64,000 bases of DNA from Alphaproteobacteria bacterium (GTDB taxonomy: Bacteria > Pseudomonadota > Alphaproteobacteria > RF32 > CAG-239): assembly GCA_015062535.1 (NCBI GenBank), contig SUUK01000007.1:1-64000 (forward strand), given 5' to 3'. Within the stretch, counting starts at the first letter, position 1. The number at the start of each line of letters is the position of its first letter. The notes beneath the pieces were generated by a model. It was not told where the DNA came from and did not search any database. It worked only from the letters and a program-made list of their open reading frames with translations. A program made the position numbers and the translations under genes. This document shows positions 35,051-42,613 of this stretch, piece after piece.

Positions 35051-36033
35051 TGAATTTATCTAAAGAAGAAATCATACATTTGCTAACTAAAGAAGATGGC
35101 AATAGTTTATTTGAAAAAGCTAATAAAGTAAGAGAAGAAAGCGTTGGAAATAGCGTTCATTTAAGGGCTTTAATAGAGTTTTCAAATATTTGCAAAAATA
35201 ATTGCTTATATTGCGGATTAAGAAAAGATAATTTAGAAATAAAACGCTATCGTTTAACTAAAGACGATATATTAAATGATGTAAAAAAAGCAGTTGATTT
35301 AGGTTTTAAAACCATTGTTCTTCAATCTGGCGAAGATATGTACTTTAACCAAAAAAGAATATGTGAAATAATAGAGGCTATAAAAAAATATGATGTAGCT
35401 TTAACCCTTAGCATTGGAGAAAGAACCTATCAAGAATATAAAGCATTCAAAAATGCCGGTGCTGATAGATACTTAATTAGAATAGAAACAACCAATAAAG
35501 ACCTATATCATAGCCTAGACCCCGATATGAGTTGGGATAATCGCTACAAATGTCTGTTAAATTTGAGAGAACTTGGGTATGAACTTGGTTCGGGTATAAT
35601 GGTAGGTTTGCCAAATCAAACAATAGAAAGTATCGCAGATGACCTATTATTTTTAAAGCACATAAATGTTGATATGGCAGGAATTGGTCCATTTATTCCT
35701 CATCCTAAAACACCACTTGCAAATAAAAAGGGTGGAACTTTAGATTTATCACTTCGTACAATGGCTATAATGAGATTACTTTTAGAGGATATAAATATTC
35801 CAGCAACAACCGCTATGGAAGCTCTTCATCCAGAAGGTCAAATAAAAGCTTTAGAAAGTGGGGCAAATGTAATAATGCCTAATATGACTAATCATGGTTA
35901 TAGAAAACTTTACGACTTATATCCAAATAAAGAAAATACCATAAAACCTTTAGATTTATTATCTCAAAAACTACAATCTATAAATCGAACAATCTCAAAA
36001 GATTACGGATTTAGAAAAAAATTAATATATTGA
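35050..36033 (+). CDS. hydE: HydE-like radical SAM protein ([FeFe]-hydrogenase maturase family), 327 aa
   Basis: Radical SAM signature CKNNCLYC (Cx3Cx2C) lies at ~48-55. 'IEFSNICKNNCLYCGLRKDN' is typical of HydE. Other hallmarks are 'LQSGEDMYF', 'LSIGERTYQEY', 'YLIRIETTNKDLYHSLDPDM', 'GSGIMVGLPNQT' and 'IGPFIPHPKTPL'. HydE helps build the diiron subcluster of [FeFe]-hydrogenase together with HydF and HydG, which are not in this window. Its presence implies anaerobic hydrogen metabolism. The related PylB and BioB lack this motif set. It is coupled to the MnmA-like gene upstream. Confidence 0.88.
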   Translation: MNLSKEEIIHLLTKEDGNSLFEKANKVREESVGNSVHLRALIEFSNICKNNCLYCGLRKDNLEIKRYRLTKDDILNDVKKAVDLGFKTIVLQSGEDMYFNQKRICEIIEAIKKYDVALTLSIGERTYQEYKAFKNAGADRYLIRIETTNKDLYHSLDPDMSWDNRYKCLLNLRELGYELGSGIMVGLPNQTIESIADDLLFLKHINVDMAGIGPFIPHPKTPLANKKGGTLDLSLRTMAIMRLLLEDINIPATTAMEALHPEGQIKALESGANVIMPNMTNHGYRKLYDLYPNKENTIKPLDLLSQKLQSINRTISKDYGFRKKLIY

Positions 36034-36124
36034 CTTTGAGTAAAAAAGTTATATAAAAACCATTACCTATTAATATATATGTGAATAATTAGCCGTATTA
36101 TTAACCAAACTTATTTACTAAACT

Positions 36125-36304
36125 ATGGAAAAAAATGGCAAAGAGTATTTTGTTTTTTTCAAACTATTCAAGGAGTGTGTTACAGATAAAGCATCACCAA
36201 TAATGTGGCGCATTGGTGCGGGTATCATTATTTTCTTTATTGCTTTAATCTGCGATCCCATAGATGCTTTTTTTAAGTTTTTTGATGCCGAATATGATGA
36301 ATAA
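36125..36304 (+). CDS. Small membrane protein, 59 aa
   Basis: Starts MEKNGKEYFVFFKLFKECVT and has one hydrophobic span (MWRIGAGIIIFFIALIC) followed by an acidic tail (DAFFKFFDAEYDE). No recognised family. No clear Shine-Dalgarno sequence, which keeps confidence low. It is followed directly by a strong terminator (36331-36361), supporting a transcript ending here. Confidence 0.45.
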   Translation: MEKNGKEYFVFFKLFKECVTDKASPIMWRIGAGIIIFFIALICDPIDAFFKFFDAEYDE

Positions 36305-36330
36305 AAGCTTAAAAATGCCCATATACAATA

Positions 36331-36361
36331 AAAAGGAGTAACCTTAAGGTTGCTCCTTTTG
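36331..36361 (+). terminator. Rho-independent terminator
   Basis: AAAAGGAGtAACCTT and AAGGTTgCTCCTTTT pair almost perfectly with a minimal loop and end in T4. It closes the mnmA-like/hydE/small-ORF region. Confidence 0.75.
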
Positions 36362-36420
36362 TTATATAAGTAAAAAATTAAATTTTTAATGCTATATTTG
36401 TATAGAGCAAAGGAGTCGAT

Positions 36421-37134
36421 ATGAAGAAAATTATAAAAATATTTTTAGCTTTATTTTTTATGCTATATAGCACTAAAAGCTTTTGCAGTGAACTAATTTC
36501 CCATATACCAGAAAATCCAAACAAAGCTCTAATTATGCTTCATGGGTGGCATCAAAGTGGAAGAGGTGTTTCTTGGTTAACAGATAGGCTTAAAAAAGAT
36601 TTTCCAAACACCGCTTTTTACTATCCAACAGCTCCAGATAATGCACCTGGAGGGGGTTATCAATGGTTTGTTATTCCAGGGTTTGGCTCCTCAATGTCAG
36701 AAGAAAAAATATATGGCAAAATGATGTCTTCCGCTCTTGATAATGTAGAAGTATTATATGATTTGATTGATGATATACATAAAACTCAAAATATTGATTA
36801 TGAAAATATCCATATAGCGGGATTTTCTCAAGGAGGTTTTATGGCTATACTTGCAGGATTAACTAATAATGAACAAATCGGTAAGGTTATATCTTTTTCA
36901 GGAGTGCCCATACTATTTACAAAAGACTTTAAGAACAAAGATATAATATCCAAGCCCGAAATTCTTATCATTCAAGGAGATAATGATCAAGTAATTCCTA
37001 TAAATAGTTTTAGCCTAACAGAACAAACACTAAAATCAGTAAATGTTCCATCAACAGTAAAATTAATAAAAAATATGCCTCATATCATAAATAGCCAAGC
37101 ATTAGACTATTTTATAGAGTTTCTAAAAAACTAA
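36421..37134 (+). CDS. Exported alpha/beta hydrolase (carboxylesterase/phospholipase type), 237 aa
   Basis: A signal peptide (hydrophobic FLALFFMLYSTKSFC; the Cys near cleavage could be a lipoprotein site, though the lipobox is poor) is followed by 'ALIMLHGWHQSG'. The nucleophile elbow is GFSQGG at ~140. The acid is in GDNDQVI at ~188 and the His in 'NMPHII'. This matches the YpfH/phospholipase-carboxylesterase family that cleaves short ester bonds. The location would be periplasmic. Its stop overlaps the convergent Nudix-like gene by 4 bases. Confidence 0.85.
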   Translation: MKKIIKIFLALFFMLYSTKSFCSELISHIPENPNKALIMLHGWHQSGRGVSWLTDRLKKDFPNTAFYYPTAPDNAPGGGYQWFVIPGFGSSMSEEKIYGKMMSSALDNVEVLYDLIDDIHKTQNIDYENIHIAGFSQGGFMAILAGLTNNEQIGKVISFSGVPILFTKDFKNKDIISKPEILIIQGDNDQVIPINSFSLTEQTLKSVNVPSTVKLIKNMPHIINSQALDYFIEFLKN

Positions 37135-38147
37135 TCTCGGCAATATTTTTTATTTAAGATAAATTTATTTTGTTTGTTCTTATACGTTGTAGCGCATGAT
37201 TTTTCTATTTTTTCTAAAGCAACAGGGGAAATATTTAATATTCCCGCAACATCAGATAATTCTTGCTTAGTATCTTTTGCAATTCTTTCAAAACTAATAA
37301 GATGATCTGATGATTTTTGTACTTCTATAGCTATTTTTTCTAGATTATTTTCATCATGATTTAATAATTTGGAAAGAAGCGCCCAAGATGCTAAATGTTC
37401 ATGTGGATAACGACAATCTCTTAAAGCATCTCGTCCATCTTCAAGAGTATGAATTTTTCCTTTATTTCCATATGCTTTTAAAGCATCAAATAAAGGAACT
37501 TTCTTATATTCAGCAACTTCACCATTTTCTTGCTCATTAGCTCTTTTGATAATCGTATCTATTAAACCACTATCATCTTTATACAAATGACAATAAGGGG
37601 TAATGGCAAAGCATTCACCATGTCCATCCCAAATATTAATCATATAATTATCATCTTTAACTTTAGGCATAGAAACTAGTTCCATATTTGAAGGATTGAT
37701 TGTAATATCTGTAATGCCAAGGTCTGCCAATTCTTCGCTCATCTCACGCATAACATTATTTTTTCTAATAATATCCATATCAAAAACAAGTAAAGGAATA
37801 TTATCAACCAAAATAACATCATCTTTTTTGCCTACAAGCATTCTTCTTTCTGAAGAAGTCAATTTATTAAATTCTTCTAAAGTTGTTCTTTCTGCAAGCC
37901 CACCTAAAGCTCCTAGTCCGTCAAAATTTCCTTTTTTGTTTTTCCGCTGAATAAGTCCAATATAAATACCACTGATAGCTTCTTTTATTGAAGGCGATTC
38001 TTTTAACTCTCCCTCATAAATAGTCACATTTGCACCACTGCTTAAAACAAGCGCTCTAAAACTATCATCCATAAGTAATTGGGCTCGTTTGCTTCCTTTT
38101 GAGGTATTGGCAATTTTTGTTAATGCATCTTCTCTATTTGTTGTCAT
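37131..38147 (-). CDS. Nudix-like protein with split Nudix box, 338 aa
   Basis: 'FDGLGALGGLAERT' followed by 'NNVMREMSEELADLG' gives the G-x5-E and REUxEExGU halves of a Nudix box. A ~45-residue insertion separates them where the usual gap is seven residues. Nudix enzymes hydrolyse nucleoside-diphosphate-X compounds. The insertion may create a lid or abolish activity. The C-terminal ~90 residues are helical with 'IAKDTKQELSDVAGILNISP', resembling a helix-turn-helix. The convergent 3' end overlaps the esterase gene. Confidence 0.55.
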   Translation of the reverse strand: MTTNREDALTKIANTSKGSKRAQLLMDDSFRALVLSSGANVTIYEGELKESPSIKEAISGIYIGLIQRKNKKGNFDGLGALGGLAERTTLEEFNKLTSSERRMLVGKKDDVILVDNIPLLVFDMDIIRKNNVMREMSEELADLGITDITINPSNMELVSMPKVKDDNYMINIWDGHGECFAITPYCHLYKDDSGLIDTIIKRANEQENGEVAEYKKVPLFDALKAYGNKGKIHTLEDGRDALRDCRYPHEHLASWALLSKLLNHDENNLEKIAIEVQKSSDHLISFERIAKDTKQELSDVAGILNISPVALEKIEKSCATTYKNKQNKFILNKKYCRD

Positions 38148-38269
38148 GTTATATCCTAGCTAAATAATGTGAAATATCTTGAATATTTTTTTGCATATAA
38201 TTAAAATACCAAAATCAAAGAATTTAATCAACACAAAAGTACTAAAATATTTGTAAAGGATATCACAAG

Positions 38270-39106
38270 ATGTTTTCAACTGATAATTTATATGAAGTAG
38301 TATCATTTTCAACAGATACCACCAAAACCGGAAACAAAATGGGGCGTCTTCTTCTAAAAGATACAACAACTGGCTCTATGTTAAATTGTATGCTTTGGGA
38401 AGAACGTTTAAATCAGCATTCGCCAAAAACATTCAAGCCTGGAAATATTTTACGTATAATTTCAGCAACTCAAAATCCAAACTATAATAATTGTACTCTA
38501 GAAAATGTAAAACTCATAAAAGAAGCAAGATTAGGGCTAGATGAAGAAGAAACAACTTTTTATTGGAATAAGCTACAATCTTATATATCAAAAATCAAAG
38601 ATGAAAAATTAAAAAACTTTGTTTTAGAGCAAATAGCAAAACATCAAGATAGTTTTAAGATAAAGCCAGCAGGTATTTCAATGCATCATAACTTTGCAGG
38701 AGGTCTTTTAGTTCATACAGTAGAGTGTTTAGAATTTGCAGAATTAAATATGTCAAAATTTGCCTGTGAAATAAATGAAGATAATATTTATGCTGCGACC
38801 ACACTCCATGATTTAGGTAAGATATTTGAATATAATATAGACCTAGAAACAGGTGCTATCACATATGTAGATACCTTTAAAACCGACTTTATTAGCCACT
38901 CTCAATATGGATATTGTTTATGTTTAACCAATGGCTTTAAAATGGTCGCAAGGATGATAGCCGCTCACCATGGACGTGCAGATTGGGGGGCAATCATTGA
39001 TTTGGGTGAAAGAGATATTGAACCAGAGCTATATTTCTTGCACTTAATAGACAATATGTCCGCAAAATATGGTAAAATAAATATCAAAATGTTTGACGGG
39101 GAATAG
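38270..39106 (+). CDS. YhaM-like 3'-5' exoribonuclease (OB-HD), 278 aa
   Basis: The N-terminal ~85 residues form an OB-fold-like beta domain ('GRLLLKDTTTGSMLNCMLW', 'PGNILRIISATQNP'). The central HD domain has 'HNFAGGLLVHTVECLEFA', 'ATTLHDLGKIFEY' and 'MIAAHHGRADWGA', with the metal-binding His/Asp residues. This OB-HD order is that of YhaM/Cbf1 3'-5' exonucleases acting on RNA and ssDNA. AAAGGAT precedes the ATG. The next gene starts 3 bases after its stop, so the pair is an operon. Confidence 0.8.
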   Translation: MFSTDNLYEVVSFSTDTTKTGNKMGRLLLKDTTTGSMLNCMLWEERLNQHSPKTFKPGNILRIISATQNPNYNNCTLENVKLIKEARLGLDEEETTFYWNKLQSYISKIKDEKLKNFVLEQIAKHQDSFKIKPAGISMHHNFAGGLLVHTVECLEFAELNMSKFACEINEDNIYAATTLHDLGKIFEYNIDLETGAITYVDTFKTDFISHSQYGYCLCLTNGFKMVARMIAAHHGRADWGAIIDLGERDIEPELYFLHLIDNMSAKYGKINIKMFDGE

Positions 39107-39108
39107 TT

Positions 39109-39618
39109 GTGCTAAAAGTAAGAAAAGCAACACCTAGTGATGCTAAAATAATTGCCCAAATCAATGTAGAAACATGGAAGGTCTGCTACAAAGGAATGTT
39201 GCCAGATGATTTCTTAGAAAAAAGAAATCTAACAGACGATAGAATTATAGCTGTTGAAAATAAAATAAAGCAAAAAGATACAATTTATTTTGTAGCAGAA
39301 ATAGAATGCAAAGTTATTGGTTTTTGTTGTGGTGGTAAAGCAAGGGACGAAAATTATCCTTTCAAATATGAGTTAGTTGCAATATATGTATTACCATCAA
39401 TGCAAAATAAAGGCGCCGGAAAAGCTCTATTAAATGAATTTAAAAAAGCTATAAATAATGAACCTTTTTATCTCTATGCATTAAAGCAAAACTTTAAGGC
39501 TCATGAATTCTATCAAAAAAATGGCGGTAAAAAATTACCAGAATATAAAAAAATACTACAAAGAGATGATTTTAATATAGAAGAAGTCTTATTTGCTTTT
39601 AATTATAAAAGTAATTAA
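39109..39618 (+). CDS. GNAT-family N-acetyltransferase, 169 aa (GTG start)
   Basis: Typical GNAT pattern: N-terminal 'VRKATPSDAKIIAQINVETW', motif A 'AIYVLPSMQNKGAGKALLNE' (acetyl-CoA loop Q-x-x-G-x-G/A), and C-terminal 'FYLYALKQNFKAHEFYQKNG'. The starting codon is GTG at 39109, supported by GGGGA upstream. An ATG alternative would cut into motif A. Substrate unknown; RimI-like or small-molecule acylation are options. It is in an operon with the YhaM-like gene and ends at a strong terminator. Confidence 0.85.
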   Translation: MLKVRKATPSDAKIIAQINVETWKVCYKGMLPDDFLEKRNLTDDRIIAVENKIKQKDTIYFVAEIECKVIGFCCGGKARDENYPFKYELVAIYVLPSMQNKGAGKALLNEFKKAINNEPFYLYALKQNFKAHEFYQKNGGKKLPEYKKILQRDDFNIEEVLFAFNYKSN

Positions 39619-39626
39619 CAAATAAA

Positions 39627-39652
39627 AAGGGGAAGATTTTTCTTCCCCTTAA
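39627..39652 (+). terminator. Terminator after the GNAT gene
   Basis: AAGGGGAAGA and TCTTCCCCTT form a 10-bp stem with a TTTT loop. It lies between convergent genes. Confidence 0.75.
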
Positions 39653-39670
39653 ATTTTAGTATAATTAATG

Positions 39671-40264
39671 TTACATATTTCCAATGTTACGAACTATAGC
39701 AACATATGAGTCAGGCCATTTACACCCAGGAACTGCAACTCTAATTTGAGATGAGCGAGGTGTAACATTAACATAAAAATGTTCAGTGTCAGTATCAACC
39801 AAGTCGAGTACTTTATTGCCACAAGATTGAAAATATCCAGTAGGCTTAATTGTTTCAACTATTTCAATTAATTCAGGAAGTCTTGGGCATTTCAAAATAT
39901 AATCGCCACCTCTACCTTCATCAACTTTTTCATATCCGCTCAAATCAATATTATAAACCTTCATTCTTTTAATTTTATATGGGTTATCTGTATTAAAAGA
40001 TGTGATTCTACTGGATAATTCATCTTTAGGACAATCAAGAGCTTCTTTCCAAGAATTAAGTCCCAACATTTTAGCAATAATATGTTGTGCTTTCATTAAA
40101 GAAAAATCATCTAAATCTATCATGAAGTCTTCAACAATAGCATTTATATCAAAAAATCTTGTAGCATATACATATTCATCACCATCTTGCATATACTCAA
40201 GTTGAAAGTCACGATACAAATTTTTGGCTTGAATTTTTAAGTAATTAATTTCTTTCATAAACAT
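39671..40264 (-). CDS. Conserved protein with glyoxalase-related N-terminal domain, 197 aa
   Basis: Residues 5-75 ('LKIQAKNLYRDFQLEY', 'MKAQHIIAKMLGLNSWKEAL') match the helical domain ('LK.QAK.L......S....LIAK..G...W..L') found in so-called glyoxalase-related proteins of mobile and chromosomal regions. The C-terminal ~110 residues are beta-rich and unrecognised ('RSSQIRVAVPGCKWPDSYVA'). AAAGGA precedes the ATG. It is expressed from a near-consensus promoter (40422-40450) through a ~160-base leader, which is unusually long. Confidence 0.6.
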   Translation of the reverse strand: MFMKEINYLKIQAKNLYRDFQLEYMQDGDEYVYATRFFDINAIVEDFMIDLDDFSLMKAQHIIAKMLGLNSWKEALDCPKDELSSRITSFNTDNPYKIKRMKVYNIDLSGYEKVDEGRGGDYILKCPRLPELIEIVETIKPTGYFQSCGNKVLDLVDTDTEHFYVNVTPRSSQIRVAVPGCKWPDSYVAIVRNIGNM

Positions 40265-40421
40265 AATATAATCCTTTTTTAATTTAGAGAAGTGATTTGT
40301 CTTATATTTTGTACTCGTAATCTTTTGGCGACAAATAACCCCTCAAAAGGTTATATTAGTCTTATGTTGGTTGATTAAAATCTTTACACGAGCAAGCAGG
40401 CTTACCAACAAGCACAAAACA
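40265..40421 (-). ncRNA. Long structured leader, possible cis-regulatory RNA
   Basis: This is ~157 bases of transcribed leader between the promoter and ATG 40264. It contains a hairpin ATAACC/GGTTAT around 40340-40360, and the tract TGTCGCCAAAAGATTACGAG. A shorter variant (CCGCCAAAGTGATAC) occurs in the other long leader at 41490-41633. No known riboswitch was recognised. Confidence 0.3.
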
Positions 40422-40450
40422 TATATAATACAAAAAATGTTTTTTGTCAA
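40422..40450 (-). promoter_or_regulatory. Near-consensus sigma70 promoter
   Basis: Minus strand TTGACA (40445-40450), 17-base spacer, TATATA (40422-40427). The core closely resembles the promoter at 41634-41662. Confidence 0.7.
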
Positions 40451-40455
40451 CAAAA

Positions 40456-40480
40456 AAGAGGAAGAATAAATCTCCCTCTT
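40456..40480 (-). terminator. Terminator of the methyltransferase unit
   Basis: On the minus strand AAGAGG...CCTCTT is followed by T6, 28 bases after the methyltransferase stop. Its T tract abuts the next promoter's TTGACA. Confidence 0.65.
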
Positions 40481-40507
40481 ATGGTGTCTTATGAAAAATA
40501 GTGTACA

Positions 40508-41305
40508 TTATTTTTTTCTACAAATATAAAGCAAATGTGCGCTGTATCCTTGTTGGTCTAGTCTTTCACAGGTAATAAAGTGCCATTTAAGAAATGCCTC
40601 ATAGCCTTTATCTGAAAGTTGTTCAACCCATTCTCTCATTGCGTATGCAATTCCGTCAGTTGCAACATTTGTAATATATTTTGTATTAGTCTTTTCAAAT
40701 AATTTTTTGAAATCTTCAATATGAAAAGCATTAAATATTTCTTCAGGAATATCCTTAAATCTTCCTTTATTATCCATTACTTCACCAAGACGTTCAGCTG
40801 CTAAATGTCTTAATCCATACCCAGACATAAGAGATGCACAAGGAAGATATGCAAACATACATATTGCACCTTTTTTAGCCACACGCAAACTTTCACTAAT
40901 AGCTTTATTTTTATCTTTCTTATTAAACAAATGATACATTGGACCTAAATTTAGCACCATATCAAAAGTCTTATCTTGAAGCTCACTTAAATTTAGCGCA
41001 TCACCAACCATACATCTAAAATTTTTTAAGTCCTTACTTTTAGATTTCATTATTTCAACATTTTTTGGTGTCAAATCAACAGCGGTGACATCATATCCCA
41101 TTTTAGCTAAAGTAATAGAATAACGTCCTGTAGCAGCACCAATTTCTAATATCTTCGCACCTGGTTTTAAATATTTTTCAATATAACGCATAGTTGTTAA
41201 GTATTCTAGGTTGTGACCTCTATCACTAACTAGACGTTCATCTTCGTCGTACTCGTTATATTTATTAATAATGATATCTTTGTGCTTATTAATAGTCATA
41301 CCCAT
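40508..41305 (-). CDS. Class I SAM-dependent methyltransferase, 265 aa
   Basis: Motif I 'ILEIGAATGRYSITLAKMGY' lies at ~57. Motif II 'VTAVDLTPKNVEIM', motif III-like 'FRCMVGDALNL' and motif IV 'FDMVLNLGPMYHLFN' follow in the usual Rossmann order. The last ~100 residues form a variable helical cap. The substrate cannot be told. Start 41305 (MGMTINK) or 41299 (MTINK) are equivalent. It lies 98 bases downstream of a 28-aa ORF and probably shares the strong promoter at 41634-41662. Confidence 0.85.
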   Translation of the reverse strand: MGMTINKHKDIIINKYNEYDEDERLVSDRGHNLEYLTTMRYIEKYLKPGAKILEIGAATGRYSITLAKMGYDVTAVDLTPKNVEIMKSKSKDLKNFRCMVGDALNLSELQDKTFDMVLNLGPMYHLFNKKDKNKAISESLRVAKKGAICMFAYLPCASLMSGYGLRHLAAERLGEVMDNKGRFKDIPEEIFNAFHIEDFKKLFEKTNTKYITNVATDGIAYAMREWVEQLSDKGYEAFLKWHFITCERLDQQGYSAHLLYICRKK

Positions 41306-41402
41306 AGTCCTTTCAAAAAGCCATTATTGTTATTAAAAGTATAATTAAATAGGTTAATATTTTATTATACCATATAAAACATTTAAATATATCTAGGGGA
41401 AA

Positions 41403-41489
41403 TTAATCTTTTTTCTTATCTTCTTCGCTAAATGCAGCAACAAATAAACAGCAAAGAATAACTATAGATTTAACAAATCCAATACTCAT
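41403..41489 (-). CDS. Tiny membrane peptide, 28 aa
   Basis: Reads MSIGFVKSIVILCCLFVAAF then SEEDKKKD: a single short hydrophobic helix with a charged tail. AAAGGA is well placed before the ATG. It is preceded by a consensus promoter and a ~145-base structured leader. It could be a genuine small membrane protein or a leader peptide for the methyltransferase gene downstream. Confidence 0.45.
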   Translation of the reverse strand: MSIGFVKSIVILCCLFVAAFSEEDKKKD

Positions 41490-41633
41490 ATCAAATTCCT
41501 TTCTAAATAACTTAACCTTTAACGCCTGTCCGATTAGCTTGGTAAAGTTACCTAAAAGAAATCTATGTAAAATATTAATGGCAATGTATCACTTTGGCGG
41601 ACATACCGAGCGCTTGCCCCACTCATGTTGTCC
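41490..41633 (-). ncRNA. Structured leader RNA upstream of the tiny ORF
   Basis: Transcript starting near 41627 begins GGACAACATGAGTG. It can fold with GGACA pairing TGTCC and GAGTG pairing CGCTC. A later CGGACAGGCG segment could pair with the same TGTCCGCC, giving a mutually exclusive fold, and GGTAACTTTACC forms a separate hairpin. This looks like a cis-acting regulatory RNA. No Rfam family was recognised by eye. Confidence 0.4.
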
Positions 41634-41662
41634 TTTATAGTACAAAAAAATATTTTTGTCAA
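41634..41662 (-). promoter_or_regulatory. Near-consensus sigma70 promoter
   Basis: Minus strand TTGACA (41657-41662), 17-base spacer, TATAAA (41634-41639). One of the best promoter matches in the window. Confidence 0.8.
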
Positions 41663-41781
41663 CAAATAAAATGTATTTAAAAATGGTAGTAAATAAAAAA
41701 AAATTGCTGGATTGCAGATTTTATTTGTTTTATCATGACATCATTAAATTTGAATATATGAATAAAAACAAGGAGAAAATT

Positions 41782-42603
41782 ATGAAAAAAATTTCCGTAA
41801 TCGGTGCAGGGCTCGTTGGTGCAACATCTGTTTATTCCATGATGTTAAAAGAAATAGCCGACGAAATAGCACTCATAGATATTGATGATAAACGCTCAAA
41901 TGCAGAAGTATGGGATATCCGCCATGGTTTTCCAGAACTAAGTAAAACAGTTGTCAAAAAAGGTACTTATGCTGATTGTAAAGATAGTGATGTTATTGTT
42001 ATCACCGCAGGTGTTGCTCGTAAAGTTGGCGAAAGTCGTAATGATTTGCTTATGAAAAATTCTAAAATAATGGAAGCCATCTGTTCAGAAATCAAAGCCA
42101 CAAACACTTCTGCGGTTGTTATTGTCGTTTCTAACCCTGTTGATGTGTTAGCAAATCATGCAGCAAAATTTTTAAACCTCCCCAAAGGAAGAGTTTTAGG
42201 AACAGGTTGCACACTTGATACCTCTCGTATGGTAGCTCTATTAGCTGAACGCTTAAACAAACCAGCTTCAAGCATAAACGCCCCAGTTGTTGGTGAACAT
42301 GGTGATGAACAAATTGTGCTTTGGGATGAAGTAACTATTGATGGCAAGCCTGCAAATTTCTCTGATGCAGAAAGAATAGAACTAGCAGAAGCAGTAAAAA
42401 AAGCTGGTATGACCATTATTGAAGGTAAGGGCAAAACCTATTATGGAATTGCAACCACCGTTTGCGCTATAGCAACAGCCGTTTTGCTTGATAGACCAAT
42501 GAAATATGCTGTGTCTGTTCCAAATGACACCGAAGAAAAAGCTTTAAGTATGCTTTGCACAATAGCAAAAGATGGTATTGTTGAAACTTTCCCATATAAA
42601 TAG
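41782..42603 (+). CDS. Lactate/malate dehydrogenase family, short form (273 aa)
   Basis: NAD-dependent 2-hydroxyacid dehydrogenase. Nucleotide loop 'VIGAGLVGATSVYSMM'; catalytic Arg in 'GESRNDLL', Asp/Arg in 'LDTSRMVAL', catalytic His in 'GEHGDEQ'. At the substrate-discriminating position LDH has Gln (NQKPGETR) and MDH has Arg. Here 'GVARKVGESR' has Arg, as in malate dehydrogenase, while the GEHGD and GES context is LDH-like. Specificity is therefore ambiguous. The protein is ~40 residues shorter than usual, mostly missing near the C-terminus. Start 41782 follows AAGGAG. The aminotransferase starts 11 bases after the stop. Confidence 0.85.
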   Translation: MKKISVIGAGLVGATSVYSMMLKEIADEIALIDIDDKRSNAEVWDIRHGFPELSKTVVKKGTYADCKDSDVIVITAGVARKVGESRNDLLMKNSKIMEAICSEIKATNTSAVVIVVSNPVDVLANHAAKFLNLPKGRVLGTGCTLDTSRMVALLAERLNKPASSINAPVVGEHGDEQIVLWDEVTIDGKPANFSDAERIELAEAVKKAGMTIIEGKGKTYYGIATTVCAIATAVLLDRPMKYAVSVPNDTEEKALSMLCTIAKDGIVETFPYK

Positions 42604-42613
42604 GAGCATAAAA

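Noticed and set aside
41490..41633. Known riboswitch or 6S RNA
   Set aside because: Pairing is plausible, but I could not match it to any known family's conserved core, so it is listed only as a structured leader.
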